From Cristatella mucedo (Eukaryota > Bryozoa > Phylactolaemata > Cristatellidae): 64,000 nucleotides of DNA. Below, in pieces: positions 13,070-54,600 of the stretch (positions within the stretch are counted from its first letter, which is position 1; every line of letters begins with the position of its first letter). The notes beneath the pieces were generated by a model. The model did no database searches. It had not been told where the DNA came from and saw only the letters and a list, made by a program, of their open reading frames with translations. The position numbers and the translations under genes were made by a program. Where the stretch lies: NCBI GenBank assembly GCA_009760855.2, contig WPIO01000008.1:7054001-7118000 (forward strand), in the 5' to 3' direction.

Positions 13070-14074
13070 GACTTGATGGCAGCAAATTTTCTAAAACTTA
13101 ACGATGATAAAACTAACTTACTAGTTATGGGCAAACCCAGTGTGATTCAGAGATTGGAAAGGCTGACGCTCAAAATTGGCTCTGCCAGCATATCTCCAGT
13201 TGAATCAGCTCGAAATCTAGGTGTCATATTCCAAAGCGACCTCTCGTTAGACGACCACATCAGCTCCACAGTCAAATCCGCCTATTTTCAGCTTCATAAC
13301 ATTACTAAAATTAGGGCTTGTTTAGATAAGGATACCACGTCCAAGTTGGTCCATGCATTCGTGATATCCCGTCTCGACTTCTGCAACTCACTGCTTACTG
13401 GCCTACCAGCATGTGCGATCAGGCGATTGCAGCTGGTGCAAAACTCTGCAGCTAGGCTTGTCTGTCGTGAACGTCGCAGTTGCCACACTACTCCACTTCT
13501 CGCCGACCTGCACTGGCTACCAGTGAGGCAACGGATTTATTTCAAGGTTTTGTAGCTCACTTTTAGGTCTCTTTATTCTATGGCTCCAGCCTATCTTTCA
13601 GATATACTACCCCATCAGGCCAAGCATCGTACCACCCGCTTTTCGGAATCCAACAGTCTACAAATACCTCGTACAAACCTTAAACCCTTTGGAGACTGTG
13701 CATTTAGTTCATATGCTCCCAAAGCCTGGAACTCCCTCTCGACCTACGTCAGAACATCCCCTGACCTGACCACATTTAAAAGGAACCTAAAAACACACCT
13801 ATTTAGGACAGCATTTAGTGGGTCCCTGTGATTCGTCCTTGATGTGCTTATGCGTGCTGACACTGTGCATGCTGCCACTAACCACATTTGCATGCTGACC
13901 CTGTGCATGTCACCCCTAACCATATTATTCATTTTGTTTGTTTTTCAAGCATGATTTTACTTACTATTCAATTGCATATCACTTTGCAGCAAATGTAAAG
14001 CGCCTAGAGAGAGAGATTAAGTTCTCTGAAGGGGCTTTATCAAGCGCATTATTATTATTATTATAATTATTATT
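13070..14074 (+). mobile_element. CR1/L2-like LINE, 5'-truncated, inserted in another copy
   Basis: The open frame at 13073-13555 reads from MAANFLKLNDDKTNLL through NLGVIFQSDLSLDDHI and SRLDFCNSLLTGLP to LLADLHWLP, then continues after a stop with LPHQAKHRTTRFSESN and AFSSYAPKAWNSLS (13580-13831). The 3' UTR ends in a TTA-type tail at about 14046-14074. The 5' end lies downstream of the YADD motif, so the copy is not autonomous. It splits a minus-strand copy of the same family. Confidence 0.88.
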
Positions 14075-14977
14075 GTGAAGCTGATGTGGTCGTCTAACGA
14101 AAGGTCACTTTGGAACATGACACCTAGATTTTGTGCAGATTCAACAGGAGATATGCCAGAACAGCCGATTTTGAGCGTTAGCCTTTCCAACTTCTGAATC
14201 ACACTTGGTTTGCCCATAACTAGTAAGTTGGTTTTATCATCATTAAATTTAAGAAAATTTGCTGCCATCCATGTGCCGATATCATCAATACATGCAGCAA
14301 GGGAGTTGAGACAATTAGAGGTGATCGAAGGCTGGGAGGGATCAAAGCAAAGGTACAACTGAGTGTCATCCGCATAGAAGTGAAAGCCTAGATTGTGTTT
14401 GGTAATCACTTCGGCAAGAAGGAGGGTATAAACCGTAAAAAGAACCGGACCAAGCACGGAGCCTTGAGGTACCTCATTTTTCAGAGAAAACTCGGATGAT
14501 CTTTGTCCGTTCACATTATTACTCTGCAGTCTCCCACTGAGATATGACCTGAACCATTGCAAAGCAGTACCAGTGATGCCCAGGAGAGATGAGAGGTGCT
14601 CAAGAAGAACTTGACGACCGATAGTGTTAAAAGCTTAAAAAACCGAAGTCAAAAACCAAAGTCAAAAACCGAAAGATCAAGCAAAACAAGCAGAGACACT
14701 CTCCCCATGTCTGAATTCCTAAGTAGGTCTTTGTACACCCGAAGCGATGCTGACTCTGTTGAAATTAGCTCTAAAAACCAGACTGACGTACTAGCAAGGT
14801 TTGAAGTTTCAATATATGAGTTCAGCCGGTCCGCCACGACTCGTTCCAATGTCTTTGATAGGAATTGTAGAAGGGAGACTGGGCGGTAGTTGCTTAAGTT
14901 CTCTTGGTTTAGTGTCGCTTTCTTGAGAAGTGGCCTTACTAAGGCTTTTTTGAAAGGTGCTGGGACATGATCTGAGG
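14075..14977 (-). mobile_element. CR1/L2-like LINE, 5' half of a split copy
   Basis: The minus strand encodes reverse transcriptase motifs KKALVRPLLKKATL, NYRPVSLL, ERVVADRLNSYIETSN, VPQGSVLGPVLFTVYT, FHFYADDTQLY and MAANFLKFNDDKTNLL, ending at LDDHISFT. The YADD catalytic motif is present. Motif A (expected LDLSAAFDTID) is disrupted by a short local duplication near 14635-14670, with stops. It completes the copy whose 3' half is at 12303-13069. Confidence 0.88.
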
Positions 14978-15392
14978 CTAATAATAATAATAATAAAAAT
15001 AATAATAATGCACTTGATAAAGCGCCCTCAGAGAACTTAATCTCTCTCTCTCTCTAGGCGCTTTACATTTGCTGCAAAGGGAAATGCAATTGAATGGTGA
15101 GTAATATCATGCGTGATAAACAAACAAAATGAAGCATATGGTCAAGGGGTGACATGCACTGGGTCAGCATGCAAATGTGGTTAGTGGCAGCATGCACAGT
15201 GTCAGCACGCATAAGCACATCAAGGACGAATGACAGGGACCCCCTATATGCTGTCCTAAATAGGTGTGTTTTTAAGTTCCTTTTAAATGTGGTCAGGTCA
15301 GGGGATGTTCTGACGCAGGTCGGGAGGGAGTTCCAGGCTTTGGGAGCATATAAACTAAATGCACGGTCTCCAAAGGATTTAAGGTTTTCATT
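14978..15392 (-). mobile_element. CR1/L2-like LINE 3' end, 5'-truncated
   Basis: An AAT-type tail at 14981-15010 is followed by the family's 3' UTR and C-terminal coding end, about 90% like the copy at 12303 by eye. It breaks off near 15392. Its tail abuts the 5' end of the neighbouring copy, giving a tandem arrangement. Confidence 0.8.
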
Positions 15393-16787
15393 GCACTAAA
15401 ATGTCACACGCACATCTTCTAGCTGGAGGCATTAGAGCGTCAATGTCAATGGCCAGATGATATCCGGAATCGGTAGATGATAAATACAAATAAGAGGTCA
15501 TCCGCTGAGCCTTTCAGGTGGAGAACCTCAGAGAATCAGCTTGTGGTCCACTTCTTTTTGCACCGTGTACTGTCCCTCGTGCTATCGAATATATCCCCCA
15601 AGACAACAATCAGCCTTCTATTTCCGTGCAAATGATGCTCATTCGCATGTAATTTCTCCCATCTCCTATCTGCTATCCGTAGCCTAAAATTCTCACAACG
15701 CTCTGGTAGGTTGTATTGCACCCTAGTTCAGCTTCACTAGCCCGGTCGGCTGATATGCGATAAGGCCAGCTGGAGGTCACCCAACTGGGGTAAATCTGCC
15801 AGTTGACTGAGGGCACGATGGGCGACGACGACTTAGCCCTCTGGCAGAATCGTCGAGTATTCACGGTCGAGAACTCGAGCTGACTTCGAAGGAGGAGCTT
15901 CGGACGTGAACTTCGAAACTGGTGGCCTGTTGATGGCTTCAGTTCAGCTGGCTTCAGTTAAGACTTTTGGCTTCAGTTTATTTTCGACGGGCCAGTTACT
16001 AGTGTACCCAGGCAATGTTCAGTAGTCTGGGGTGGCTGCGCTGGGTGCAGCCGGTGGCGGGCGACCGGATGGGGTGGGCGTGACCTTTGGCTTGGCTCCG
16101 GTTGGACGGTGGTGCCGCTTGATCTGGCCAGTAGGGTACACGGAGCTCGTCGGCGGAGACGTAGAATCTGGCGCTCTCGGGTCGCTGGGTATCCACATCT
16201 TGAAGGATGGATAGCTGCATTCGCCCACAATGCGGGCCACCCACAGTAGTCCACGGACCGATTGCCCTAGCACGGCTAGAGATAAACACGCTCGCTGTTA
16301 TGGCTTGTTTATTCGGCGTTCCTCTGGAGCACGTTCTTGCCCCTCCCTCTGTACGCTGGAGCCCGGGGCGAGCTTAAATGTGCCGCGCTATCGAGTCCCT
16401 GTTATTGCTGCATCCTACCAATGTCGTCTTGATTGGTATTTGTGCGGATTGCTGCCCCCACCTTCAAGATTTCTCCCGTCAGATAGTGTCCTCTCGCCTT
16501 GGGTAGGCTGGCCTCGTTGTTTCCAACGCGTTCCATCGCCTCATGTATCTAGGGCCCCCGGGTGTTCTGTTAGTTCCTCTATTATTGCTGGCGCATGCGA
16601 TATTGTTTATAAATAGGTTTAGTCAAACTGCCGCTCGCCTTGCCGTAGCCCCGAGACAGTCACGCGGCCAGCGGGTGGCGTAGCTGTGACAGGAGCGGTG
16701 CTCGGACGGGAAGTAGCCTACCCCATAGTCTTGGTTAAAGAAGCGTGTTAGGCACAATCGGAATTCGTGCACATCTACTAATCGTCA
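15393..16787. other. Intergenic, nothing recognised
   Basis: Overlapping short open frames near 15970-16290 on both strands are GC-driven and show no domain, start context or splice support. No RNA gene or repeat is evident. Confidence 0.5.
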
Positions 16788-16794
16788 CACACAC

Positions 16795-16848
<54 letters not shown>

Positions 16849-16872
16849 GCACACACACTCTCTCTCTCTCCA
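16788..16872. repeat. (CA)n(CT)n microsatellite
   Basis: An almost uninterrupted CA run with a few CG substitutions, ending in a short CT run. The apparent open frames through it (His-Thr or Cys-Val repeats) are artefacts. Confidence 0.95.
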
Positions 16873-17556
16873 CATGACTCCCGGCTTTACTTCGGCTGAC
16901 CTTGTACACCAACTTAGCGCTTCGAATGGACAAGACAACGCTAAACGCCGCACAGCTGCAGCGGCTTGCAGGATTGCCAGGCAATACTTATCTTCAATTC
17001 CGGTAACTGGTCTCGGCGTTCCCTAGACACTCCATTCCGGCCGATGGTTTCACTTCCTACTTGACTGTCACCCCAGTCTTTGATTCATCCACCATCGTTC
17101 CTTTCATCTTACACCGTGGCTCTGTGCTGGCTCCACCAGTTGCTCGCTCTCTATTGGATTCTACGCGGCAACTCCGCCGTCTGCAACCTCACAGACTCTC
17201 GTGCCTATTGGTCTCGTAGACTATGCCCAATCTTCGGGGGAGGGTTATGCGGTCCCACCGCATATATTTGGTCATTAGTCATGCTTGGCGGAACCCGAAG
17301 CCTCAGCCGCACAGAGCCGATGCCACCGCTCTAGTAGGCGGCCTGAACTGCCATTCTCACTTGTAATCCGACCTATTTCCCTTTTGTGCGTTTGATACCT
17401 TTGAGCACTTCTGTTACAGCACTCGCTCTTCTAGTTTGGCCACGGAGAACAAGAGACACCTGCTGCCAGAGTCATAATTTAAGTGCCTGCGTTATTCCGG
17501 GCTCCGCTTAGTACGTTATTCGTTAAACTCCTTGGAGGGAGATCTTGGTTTATTAC

Positions 17557-17985
17557 CTGCTGGTCGAGCTTGGCATCTGCTCTACCGGCTTGGCGCCAGG
17601 TGGTCCGCCTTGGCGCTAGTCGGCTCGTTCCCAGCTGGTCCGACTTGGCTTAGCTGGTCCGACGTGGCACCTTCTGATTCAGCTTGGTGCCAGCTGGTCA
17701 GGCTTGGCGCCAGCTGTTCCGGCTTGCGGTCAGCTGGAATGGCTCGACACCGGCAGGTATTACTTGGCGGCAGTTACTCTAACACGGTCCGGCTCGGTAC
17801 CAGCTCGGCCGGCGTGGCGCCAATCGGTCAGGCTTGGCATTAATCGGCCAGGCTTGGTGCCAAATGGTCAGGTTTGGCACCAACTGGTGGTCTATGAGTT
17901 AACCCCAACGAGTCCCGCACGACGCCGGTTACTCCCGCGTGCCAGTTGGTCGGGCTCCGCACCAGCTGCTCTGGCTTTGGCGCCC
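17557..17985. repeat. About 20-bp minisatellite
   Basis: Roughly 18-20 diverged tandem copies of a unit like CAGCTGGTCCGGCTTGGC. Units vary by substitution and small indels (GGTCAGGCTTGGCGC, GGCCAGGCTTGGTGC). The overlapping frames rich in Leu, Ala and Ser come from the repeat and are not a gene. Confidence 0.85.
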
Positions 17986-20925
17986 CCCTGTCCGCTCTGC
18001 TCCAGAATGTCGGCCTTTTAACGAGTTCTGTCGAATTCTGTAAAAAAAGAGCGGGGCCGCAATTGTAGGTGGCCAATTGGATTCGGGCTTTCGCTTGATT
18101 GTTGTTTGCCGGACTACGCTGTCGCCACTCGTGCCACTCATTCTCTCTTGCCGCCAGGCACGAAGCAGCAAGGCCATCGCGAGAGGGCGCGCAAGTCCCC
18201 GCCCACCCAACGTGCGCCGGGCATGCGAGCTCGCACCGAAGACGGACGGGCGGAGCCGCGGCCAAGTCATATCAAGGACGGCGACGGACCCACGACGTAT
18301 CGCCGACTATCGAGTGTCGCCGTCGAATATCTGCGAGCGTGTGGCCGCTGGCCAACATTGGCGGTCTGGAAACGATCGAGAGCAGCTCGCGATGCACTGC
18401 TCGAAGGTCACTCTCAAGGTCGCTGCGATCGGCAGACGAAAGCATTCCTTCCCAGCAGCCGTCGACTTCGCATGGTTTGCGTCCGACGCCGAGAACAGGT
18501 CAGTGAGCTCTCGCTGGGGAATTGAAGACCGGCGGCGTGGCTTTGCGACCGTCCCGAGCCAGTTTGAGCCGAACTGTCAGAGCGCGGTCAGACCGGCGCG
18601 CGGCGCAAGCGCGGGAGAACATGAAAATTAATAAGCTGTCGCCGCAAGGCTCTAGCTCAGATCCTGCGCAAGGAAGATAATCAATGGCCTTACGACCTGT
18701 CGCCTTTTTCGCCTTGTTGACGCTGCGACTGTGCAAGCGCCGGTCGGTGTGTACTTACCAATTATCACTTAAGTAGCGTCTTGATTGCCGAACGCCAGAG
18801 AGTTACTCGCTATTGACACGGCTCGTGAAGGGGCGAGCAATTTTTGCAGAGGCGGAAGCCACAGCGGGCGCATTCGCGACGGCGTTGGCAATCAATTGCG
18901 TCCGGCTTAGAGTCCGCTTCGCGCCGGTTTGCGCTTAAACACTCGTTTCTGCTAAATCCATCTGAAGTCAAACGAACGAGCGCTTAGCTGGCTTAGGCGA
19001 CAGCGGCGGCCAGTAGCACGTCGGCCGAGTAGCACTCGTTCGTCGCCTCCACCGCCGCCGCCGCCGCCGCGCGACCCCAGGTGATTGCAACGCTACGCGG
19101 CGGTCTCTTGTAACTCGGAAGGGAGGTAGGCGAAGGCATGCTCAAGCGGTAGCGGGTGGTGCCCATGTGCGCGGCGAATACTAGCTGATTTAGCAGTCTC
19201 TTTTATATAGCGACAGAAGAGCCTTTACGGCTCTCACTACCGCTTGCAGCGGCGATAAAGGATCGCCCCTCGCAGGAATCGAACCCACAACCTCGGGACC
19301 GAGGTCGTGAAAAGCAACCGCCTTACCTAATATGCCATTACATGCCACGTTTCCCCGACCGGATGCGATGCGGCAGTGCGAGTCTTCCGAGCGTCAGGGC
19401 GCCGCCATCGTTCGCCGTTCCGAGAAAATGCAAGAAAGCGGCGGTGCTTGAGTGATGTCGGCGCAAGCAAGTCTTCTCGGCGAGCGCTCCTAAGAAGGAC
19501 AGTGAGAGTTGAGCGAACGCCGCCGCAGTCTGGAAAACGCAGTGAAATAAAGGGCTTCTCGGTTCCGTTTGGTGACAGGGCTCCTGACGCTTGCAGAGGA
19601 ACTTCACTCTCTTCTCGCCGGAATTCGCTGCCCGCTCAAACGCTGTGCCTCGACGCTCGGCGCGCGCTCGTCTTCCTCGGTGAGGCACAAACCTCATAGA
19701 TGCGAAACTCATCTAGGTGCATTGTTTCGTACGCTAGCAGCACTCGCGAAGGCTAACTCGTCCGCAGTCTGTGCAATGAGCGCAGCTCCCGGGCCCCCCA
19801 CCCGATAGCGTTCGCAGTTCGCGAATTCGATCGAGGCGTCTTCGTGAGAGCGCGATAGCTATGCAAATTTATCGGCAACGAGATGCTGTTCTTGCGAAGT
19901 TCTCTGCTGCGGTGCACCGTACTGTGGTTACTAGCGGCAGTTCCCATCATCGAAATGTGCTGAATCTGCAATCCGTATTTCTAAGCGATAACTCGCACAA
20001 GCCGTCGTCGAACAAGTTCTCGCCCGCTGCTGACAAAAAATTCCTAACGGTCAAAGTCGGTACCCAACGATGTCTTTCTAAAAGAGATGGTTGGTTGATT
20101 CCTACCCACTACGCGGCGACTGATTCAGCGATTCAACTTCCTCAACAAAAAAATATTCAAACTTTATGCGCATGAGCCAAAGTCACTAAACTGGATCAGA
20201 TGTGTGTTAAAGTTTGGCTTTTCCATGCGCGAATTCAAAAATGGAAAACAACGAATGCATGTTTTGCTGCTTCGGTCCTCAGCCAGTCCGGTCCTTTGGC
20301 TTTATTTTTCAATACCGCACATCTGCAAAAATTGAATATTAAAATTATTTTGATTATTGAAAGTCCTTTAGAGTAGCACATTTTGCAGCCCAAGCTGTTC
20401 AGCTAACTTGACCGGAACTCGGACCGTCAGGTAATTAATCCGCTCTCAGTGACGGCTAGTCGAATCGCTTATTACACGATCGACAACTAATCGCATCGTG
20501 GAGTCATTTTTTGGCTAATTACGACTGAACTAGCCCTTCGGAAATTGCCATGAAAAGCACGAGACCAGCGTCGCTCTAGCGAGCAGTGCCGAGGCAAGTC
20601 AGCTCTGACGCTGCCAGCCAACGGGTCATTGACTCGCCAGTCGGTAGGTCGCGGTTTAGCGACCACCGCCGGCTTCCATACGACCGCCAGGTCACCAGCA
20701 AGTGAGGCGCGCGCGAGGCGAACGCCTGCCGACATGCCGTAATCCGGGGTCATCGAAGGCGCTTGCGATGAGCGACGAGCTGTCGCGTGGCCGGGCGTCT
20801 TTGAGCGAGCCACCGCGCGCTCGCTCGCGATCGCGTGCGCAGTTGTTTGCTTAGGCAAACGGTGTTTACACGTCGCTTAGCTCGCGCGCCTGCCGGTGCG
20901 TGTGGACCGCCGCGCGGTAGCACGG
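17986..20925. other. GC-rich intergenic region upstream of the receptor
   Basis: CpG-rich sequence with many overlapping open frames (for example 18077-18631 in three frames at once), the usual look of GC-rich non-coding DNA. A CCGCCG run lies near 19050. A SINE lies at 19178-19345. No exon could be supported. Confidence 0.5.
19178..19345 (-). mobile_element. tRNA-derived SINE
   Basis: On the minus strand TAAGGCGGTTGC is followed by GTGGGTTCGATTCC, a good B-box, then a GCGATCCTTTATCGCC stretch and a tail reading AAAGGCTCTTCTGT...AGAGACTGCTAAATCAGC. The tail resembles those at 41980 and 34500, marking one SINE family. Confidence 0.7.
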
Positions 20926-20932
20926 TATAAAT
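20926..20932 (+). promoter_or_regulatory. TATA box of the NR2E-like gene
   Basis: TATAAAT lies 112 bases before the receptor's start codon in GC-rich surroundings. It is well placed for a start site near 20955-20965 and a 5' UTR of about 85 bases. Inferred from position and motif only. Confidence 0.5.
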
Positions 20933-21043
20933 GATACGCCGAGGGCGTGCGCCGCCGCCGCAGGCTCGTACCCCGATCCGCACGCTCTAGGCACTCCCAG
21001 CTAAACCGCTCCTCCACCCGTGCGGAGCGCCAGCCGAGGCAAT

Positions 21044-33501
<12,458 letters not shown>

Positions 33502-33641
33502 GCAGTTGGCCAGATATCGCAAGTGGAGATAACGACCGCTCTTTCAGGGCATAGTGGGACTGATCGAACTATGCTCAGTGAATGGATGCATGCTTTCACG
33601 TATGTCGTCCTAGATGAACCGTTAATCCATCAACATTTGGA

Positions 33642-33647
33642 AATAAA
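33642..33647 (+). terminator. Poly(A) signal of the NR2E-like gene
   Basis: AATAAA lies 141 bases after the receptor stop codon, with no better signal between. It predicts a short 3' UTR. Confidence 0.6.
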
Positions 33648-33649
33648 AC

Positions 33650-36091
33650 AAACATAACTAAGCTTGAGTGCTGTAGAGAAACATGTGGTTATTTCCAGAT
33701 AGTCTAATATGTATTGTTTGAAAAGAATTGCTGTATCAAGTGGTTGTAGAGCTTGAGACAGTTCACCGAATTTAGGCAAACGCAAAGCTGCTGCCCCTCA
33801 TACGAGCGCCGCACAAGAAAGAAGTATGAATACGGCACACTTTTTGCAAGATTTCTGCTCAAGCCGCAGGAAGACCGGCATTGCTTGCAGCAACGCGTTC
33901 CTATTTCCCCAGTCAAACCAAACTTTACCCGAATCAGTGGCGGAAAATGTCTTGATTTAATGCAGCTAGTCGTGCATTGGTTACCCTTCTGTTCTAGTCG
34001 CTCATCGCTGATCTTTGCACATTCGTTTGACATATATTTGATATTTCGATACAATTTTTACTGGTAGTCAAGTAAACGGTTGTAAATTATAAAATACAAT
34101 GAAAGTATATATATATCTGACTGTCGGTGACTCAAGCACGTACGTACCTTCGAAGCAGTTTCACGTGGACTTTTCAGTTTAGCACCTCTCCAGTTATGGC
34201 AACGTTGAGCAACACTTGCTGTTCGCTAAGATGCAGCAGATTTGTGGAGCGCATGCAGAATATGACAAATAAGAGAATCGCTGGCTGACGTGAATTCATG
34301 CACGTATCTAAGTCCTCACTATTTATGGTATGAACAAGCTGCAGGCCAAGCTTACCCAGGTACAACTAACAAGGATGCCGGTCTTGATGTTTCCGAGAGC
34401 CTCCGTACAATACCCCACGGTAAGACCGATGGTTCGCCACTCACGCGAAAAATCTTACATAGATCGTCAGGTGATCGAATGGCCTCACTAATCTAGCAGC
34501 AGATGAGCCTCTTTGGCTACTATCCCCACCCTTTGCTTGCAGCACGCAATAAAGGATGTTCTTCAGCAGGACTCGAACCCACGACCTGGGTCGTGGGGAG
34601 CGAGAACCTCACCAGTGAGCTAAGACCAATGAGTCGAGTGCGTGATACCCTTTTGGAATCGAGTCGCTTTCCGGATTGCATTACGAGGAGGCATCATTTT
34701 TGTGCTTTGACATTGTGCAATTAGGCGACTGCATAGCGCCACCTATCGGGCGGTTCTCATCAAAGATGAGACTTAAATATTAACAGAGTGCACGAAACTA
34801 ACCGTCTTCGGCCTATTAGTGGGTCAAGTAAATAGCCACAGTACTTAGAAAGTAGCTAACCTCCAGCTCTAGTAAACAGCCCCAGTTTTCCGCTCATCGA
34901 ACAGCAGCGAGGCCGCTGCCTGGAGCGCTCCGTTGACGGCTTCTGGTCAGCCGTCTTTATATATATATTGTTCGAAACAGTTATATTAACATTTACAAGG
35001 GAATAATCATGCGAAACTCCAAATGTACTTTGGAAGGCGAGCCTGAGTGTCCGCTGACGTAGCTGATGAGCCAGCCCTACTTATGCACAGTCGTGCAGCT
35101 TATATTACTTTTGCAAAAGTTATACAGAAGGAAAAACAAAAAATACATTTAGAAATGGATTTAAGTTCATTTTGTAAAAAATTATTAAACAAATAGTTTG
35201 AACGCGCAATTTGATGTTCAATTTTGACTGCCAGAGTGCATATGATAGCTACGATGCAAAATTGTTAAATTATCTCTCCAGATATTTTTGGCGAGACACT
35301 TATCACAGCTCTACCGCTGTAGTAGTACGAACACTATCCCACAGAACGCAACGTGAGCGTAAAGTTAGCGACATGTGTTTATGGAGTCAAGCACTCATGC
35401 ACATTAAAAATTATATAGGTTGATTTTGTTTACCATTCATCGAGGGCTTCGGAGATGCCTAGACCAGTTGCAGCTGCTCGCGTATCGACTTGCAGCGATC
35501 GGATGGCGTTATTTACCTTGCGAGTGCAGAGCTGCAAATGCGGACTTTGGCAGCTATACGTTTAGAGTGAACAGGCTCAGGCGCGCCGTCGGCGCACTGC
35601 ACCTGAACATGAAATAAATGTTGCCACAGAAGAATGATCGAATGCTTCCTTTAATAGATATAATAGAATAAGTCAGAGCTCGAGTAGTACCCGCCTCACT
35701 TCTGAACGCCGATGTGTCTCAATCTTTTCCGCTTGCGGTCGTGCGGACGGCATTTTATCTTGGCCAAGAAATTTCGAGGCGAAAGACCAAGCGAATCGTC
35801 GAGCAGCCACATTCAGTCGAGAAAGCGCCTCGACGATGGCGGCAATGCAGGAAAAACCGACGCCGCAGCATTCGAGGCCACGCAGCCGCCGACGCTGCCC
35901 GTGGCACCATCGGGCCTTCGCTTCCCTTTGAGCGCGTTGTTCGCTCGCACAAGCGACCGCGTCGCAGACGGGTTCGACGCAGCCGGTAGCTCGGCTGACG
36001 CAAACCGGAGCCGAGCGAAGCGTACGACGCGGCAGCTCGGCGACGACGGCAGTGGCGGCGGTGGCTGCCGCGGCGGCGGCAGCTGCGGCGG
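33650..36091. other. Intergenic between convergent genes
   Basis: The receptor (+) and AXDND1 (-) converge on this 2.4-kb stretch. It holds a SINE near 34470-34665 and otherwise no supported gene. The GC-rich end from about 35710 is probably AXDND1 3' UTR; an ATTAAA on the minus strand near 35651 is a candidate poly(A) signal. Confidence 0.5.
34470..34665 (-). mobile_element. tRNA-derived SINE
   Basis: The minus strand reads TTAGCTCACTGGTGAGGTTC then GTCGTGGGTTCGAGTCCTGC, an A-box-like segment and an exact B-box GGTTCGAGTCC. It runs into AAAGAGGCTCATCTGCTGC, similar to the tails of the other family members. The tRNA-like half is the best preserved in the window. Confidence 0.75.
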
Positions 36092-52518
<16,427 letters not shown>

Positions 52519-53398
52519 CTGCGGTCTCGCGACGCTCGAAAAGGGCGACGCTGTTTTTACTTCTAGAGCGCCGGCACCGGGACTGTAGCGGCAACGTACT
52601 TATCTCTCGAACCCTCCGAGTCAGCTGCGGCTATCGATACACTGAATTCCTATCCTGTGGAATGGGGCCCCGGATGTGGACCGACCTAATGGATCCAAAT
52701 TACCACAATACCCGATTTCCTCAGGAAATACGAAACCAGTGCTCATAATCTGGTTGTCATCTCTGGCGGCCACCTTATGTTTAGAGTTTTACACAGATGA
52801 CGACTTTCGCAGCCACAAGACTCCCTCCATATCCAGGACTAGCGGGTACTCATCGTAATTGTTAGCCAAGGATCTCACTATAATCCTGGTTCACCAATGG
52901 GCTAGACTACTCTAACCACGTACCGGTGGTGCTACCAAAAACTATCCACGATTTCCTATATTTTCGCTACACCTGGCTGCCAGATTAGTCTTTAAATCTA
53001 AGAAACTTGATCACGGACCACGGCGGTCTTGATCGCTAAAAGGATATAAACAAGAGTTCTTACTGTAGCTGACCATGACCACGTCCACCTCGTTTCTTCG
53101 TGCCTAGCCGAAGTGCTGCTGCAGTTGCAGCCTCGTCGTGCCCTCAGGCCGTAATGTAATTGATCTCTATCTGTAGCTCCACAAAGTCACAAAAACTAAG
53201 TGGGCCTTATGCAGGAGAGTCTTATAAAGCGCACTCAAAGTCTCACACGGAGGAGAGAAGTTTCCTTGGTGTGGTGTCGCTTGAACCCCTGCTGAAATTT
53301 GTATGACAATCTGTTCATTTAATGTGTTCTACGAGCTACCCAGAGACAGTATTTTTGAGAGTCGCTGTGCAACAAAGAAAGAATGGAAACTGTGCGAT

Positions 53399-54312
53399 AA
53401 TAATAATAATAGCAATAATAACACACTTAATAAAGCGCTCCCAGATAACTCTATCTCTTTCTAAGTGCCTTAAATTTGCTGCAAAGAAAGCATGATTGAA
53501 TGGTTAATGGTAGCATGGTTGATAAAAAACAAGAATAACATGGTTAGGGGTGACATGCAAAATGTCAGCATACAAGTATGGTTAGTGGCAGCAGGCACAG
53601 TTTCAGCCCACATAAGCACATAGACGAATCACGGGGACCCACTAAATGCTGTCCTAAATAGGCGTGTTTTTAAGTTCTTTTTAAATGTGGTCAAGTCAGG
53701 TGATGTCGTGACGCAAGTCAAGAGTGAGTTCCAGGCTTTGGGAACATACGATCTCCAAAAGATTTGAGATTTGTACGAGGTATGGGGAAACAGTTAGATT
53801 CCGAAAAGCGGGTGGTACGATGCTTAGCCTGGTGGGGGAATAGATCTGATAGGTAGGTTAGAGCCAAAGAATAAAGGTATCTGAAAGCGAGTGACAAAAA
53901 ATTTAAGTTGATGCGTTGCTTGACTGGGAGCCAGTGCAAGTCGGAGAGAAGTGGTGCGATATGGCAATTGCGACGGTCACAACAGATAAGCCGAGCTACA
54001 CAGTTGTGCACCAGCTGTAAGCGCCTGATTGCACAGGCCGGTGGACCGGCAAGCAGTGAGTTACAAAAGTCAAGACGGGAAGTCACAAATGCATAGACCA
54101 ACATAGATGTAGTATCCCTGTCTACAAGCCCGAGTTTTAGTAATCTTATGTAGCTAAATGTAGGCATACTTGAATGTGAAGCTGATGTGATCGTCTAATG
54201 AAAGGTCACTTTGGAACAGAACACCTATATTTCGTACAGATTAAACAAGAGAGGTGCTGGCAGAGCCGATTTTGAGCGTTAGCCTTTACAATTTCTGAAT
54301 CACAATTGGTTA
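53399..54312 (-). mobile_element. CR1/L2-like LINE, 5'-truncated copy
   Basis: The minus strand encodes SRLDFCNSLLAGPPACAIRR, LLSDLHWLPVKQRI and LPHQAKHRTTRFSESN, with the AAT-type tail at 53399-53430. Nonsense and frameshift changes occur. The copy breaks off near 54312, just inside the MGKPSVIQ-coding region. Confidence 0.85.
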
Positions 54313-54314
54313 GT

Positions 54315-54600
54315 TTCTAGGACCTCTAATCCAATCCAGGCTTTTTAAGTATTGGTCGAACGACGGCCAGTTTGAAGGAGTTTGAACCAACCTAGTTATC
54401 CAGAGAAGCATTAAAAATCAAAGTTATGACTGGACAAAGTTTTTCTGCCAGTGAAGACCAGAGAAGGGATGCTATATGATCTTCCGGAAAATGAGGTCTC
54501 TTTCAAGACTTTATCATGGTAGCTACTTCGCTTACAGAAACCTCCGGAAAATTTCTCAAGAAAGGTCATAGGTTGAGACTCGAAATTAGCTTTAGTTGAC
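54315..54600 (-). mobile_element. Second CR1/L2-like reverse transcriptase relic
   Basis: The minus strand shows FKLAVVRPILKKPGLD preceded by SIPSLVFTGRKTLSSHNFD and EVATMIKSLKETSFSG, the segment just before motif A in CR1/L2-type reverse transcriptases. The wording differs from the local family's KKALVRPLLKKATL, so it is probably a related but distinct element. It has stops. Confidence 0.65.

Noticed and set aside
18077-18631. Overlapping plus-strand frames of 135-184 codons
   Set aside because: Three frames open at once in CpG-rich DNA, no domain, no splice support.
34535-34640. Functional tRNA gene
   Set aside because: A- and B-box-like segments are present but no convincing cloverleaf; it shares its tail with other copies, so it is a SINE.
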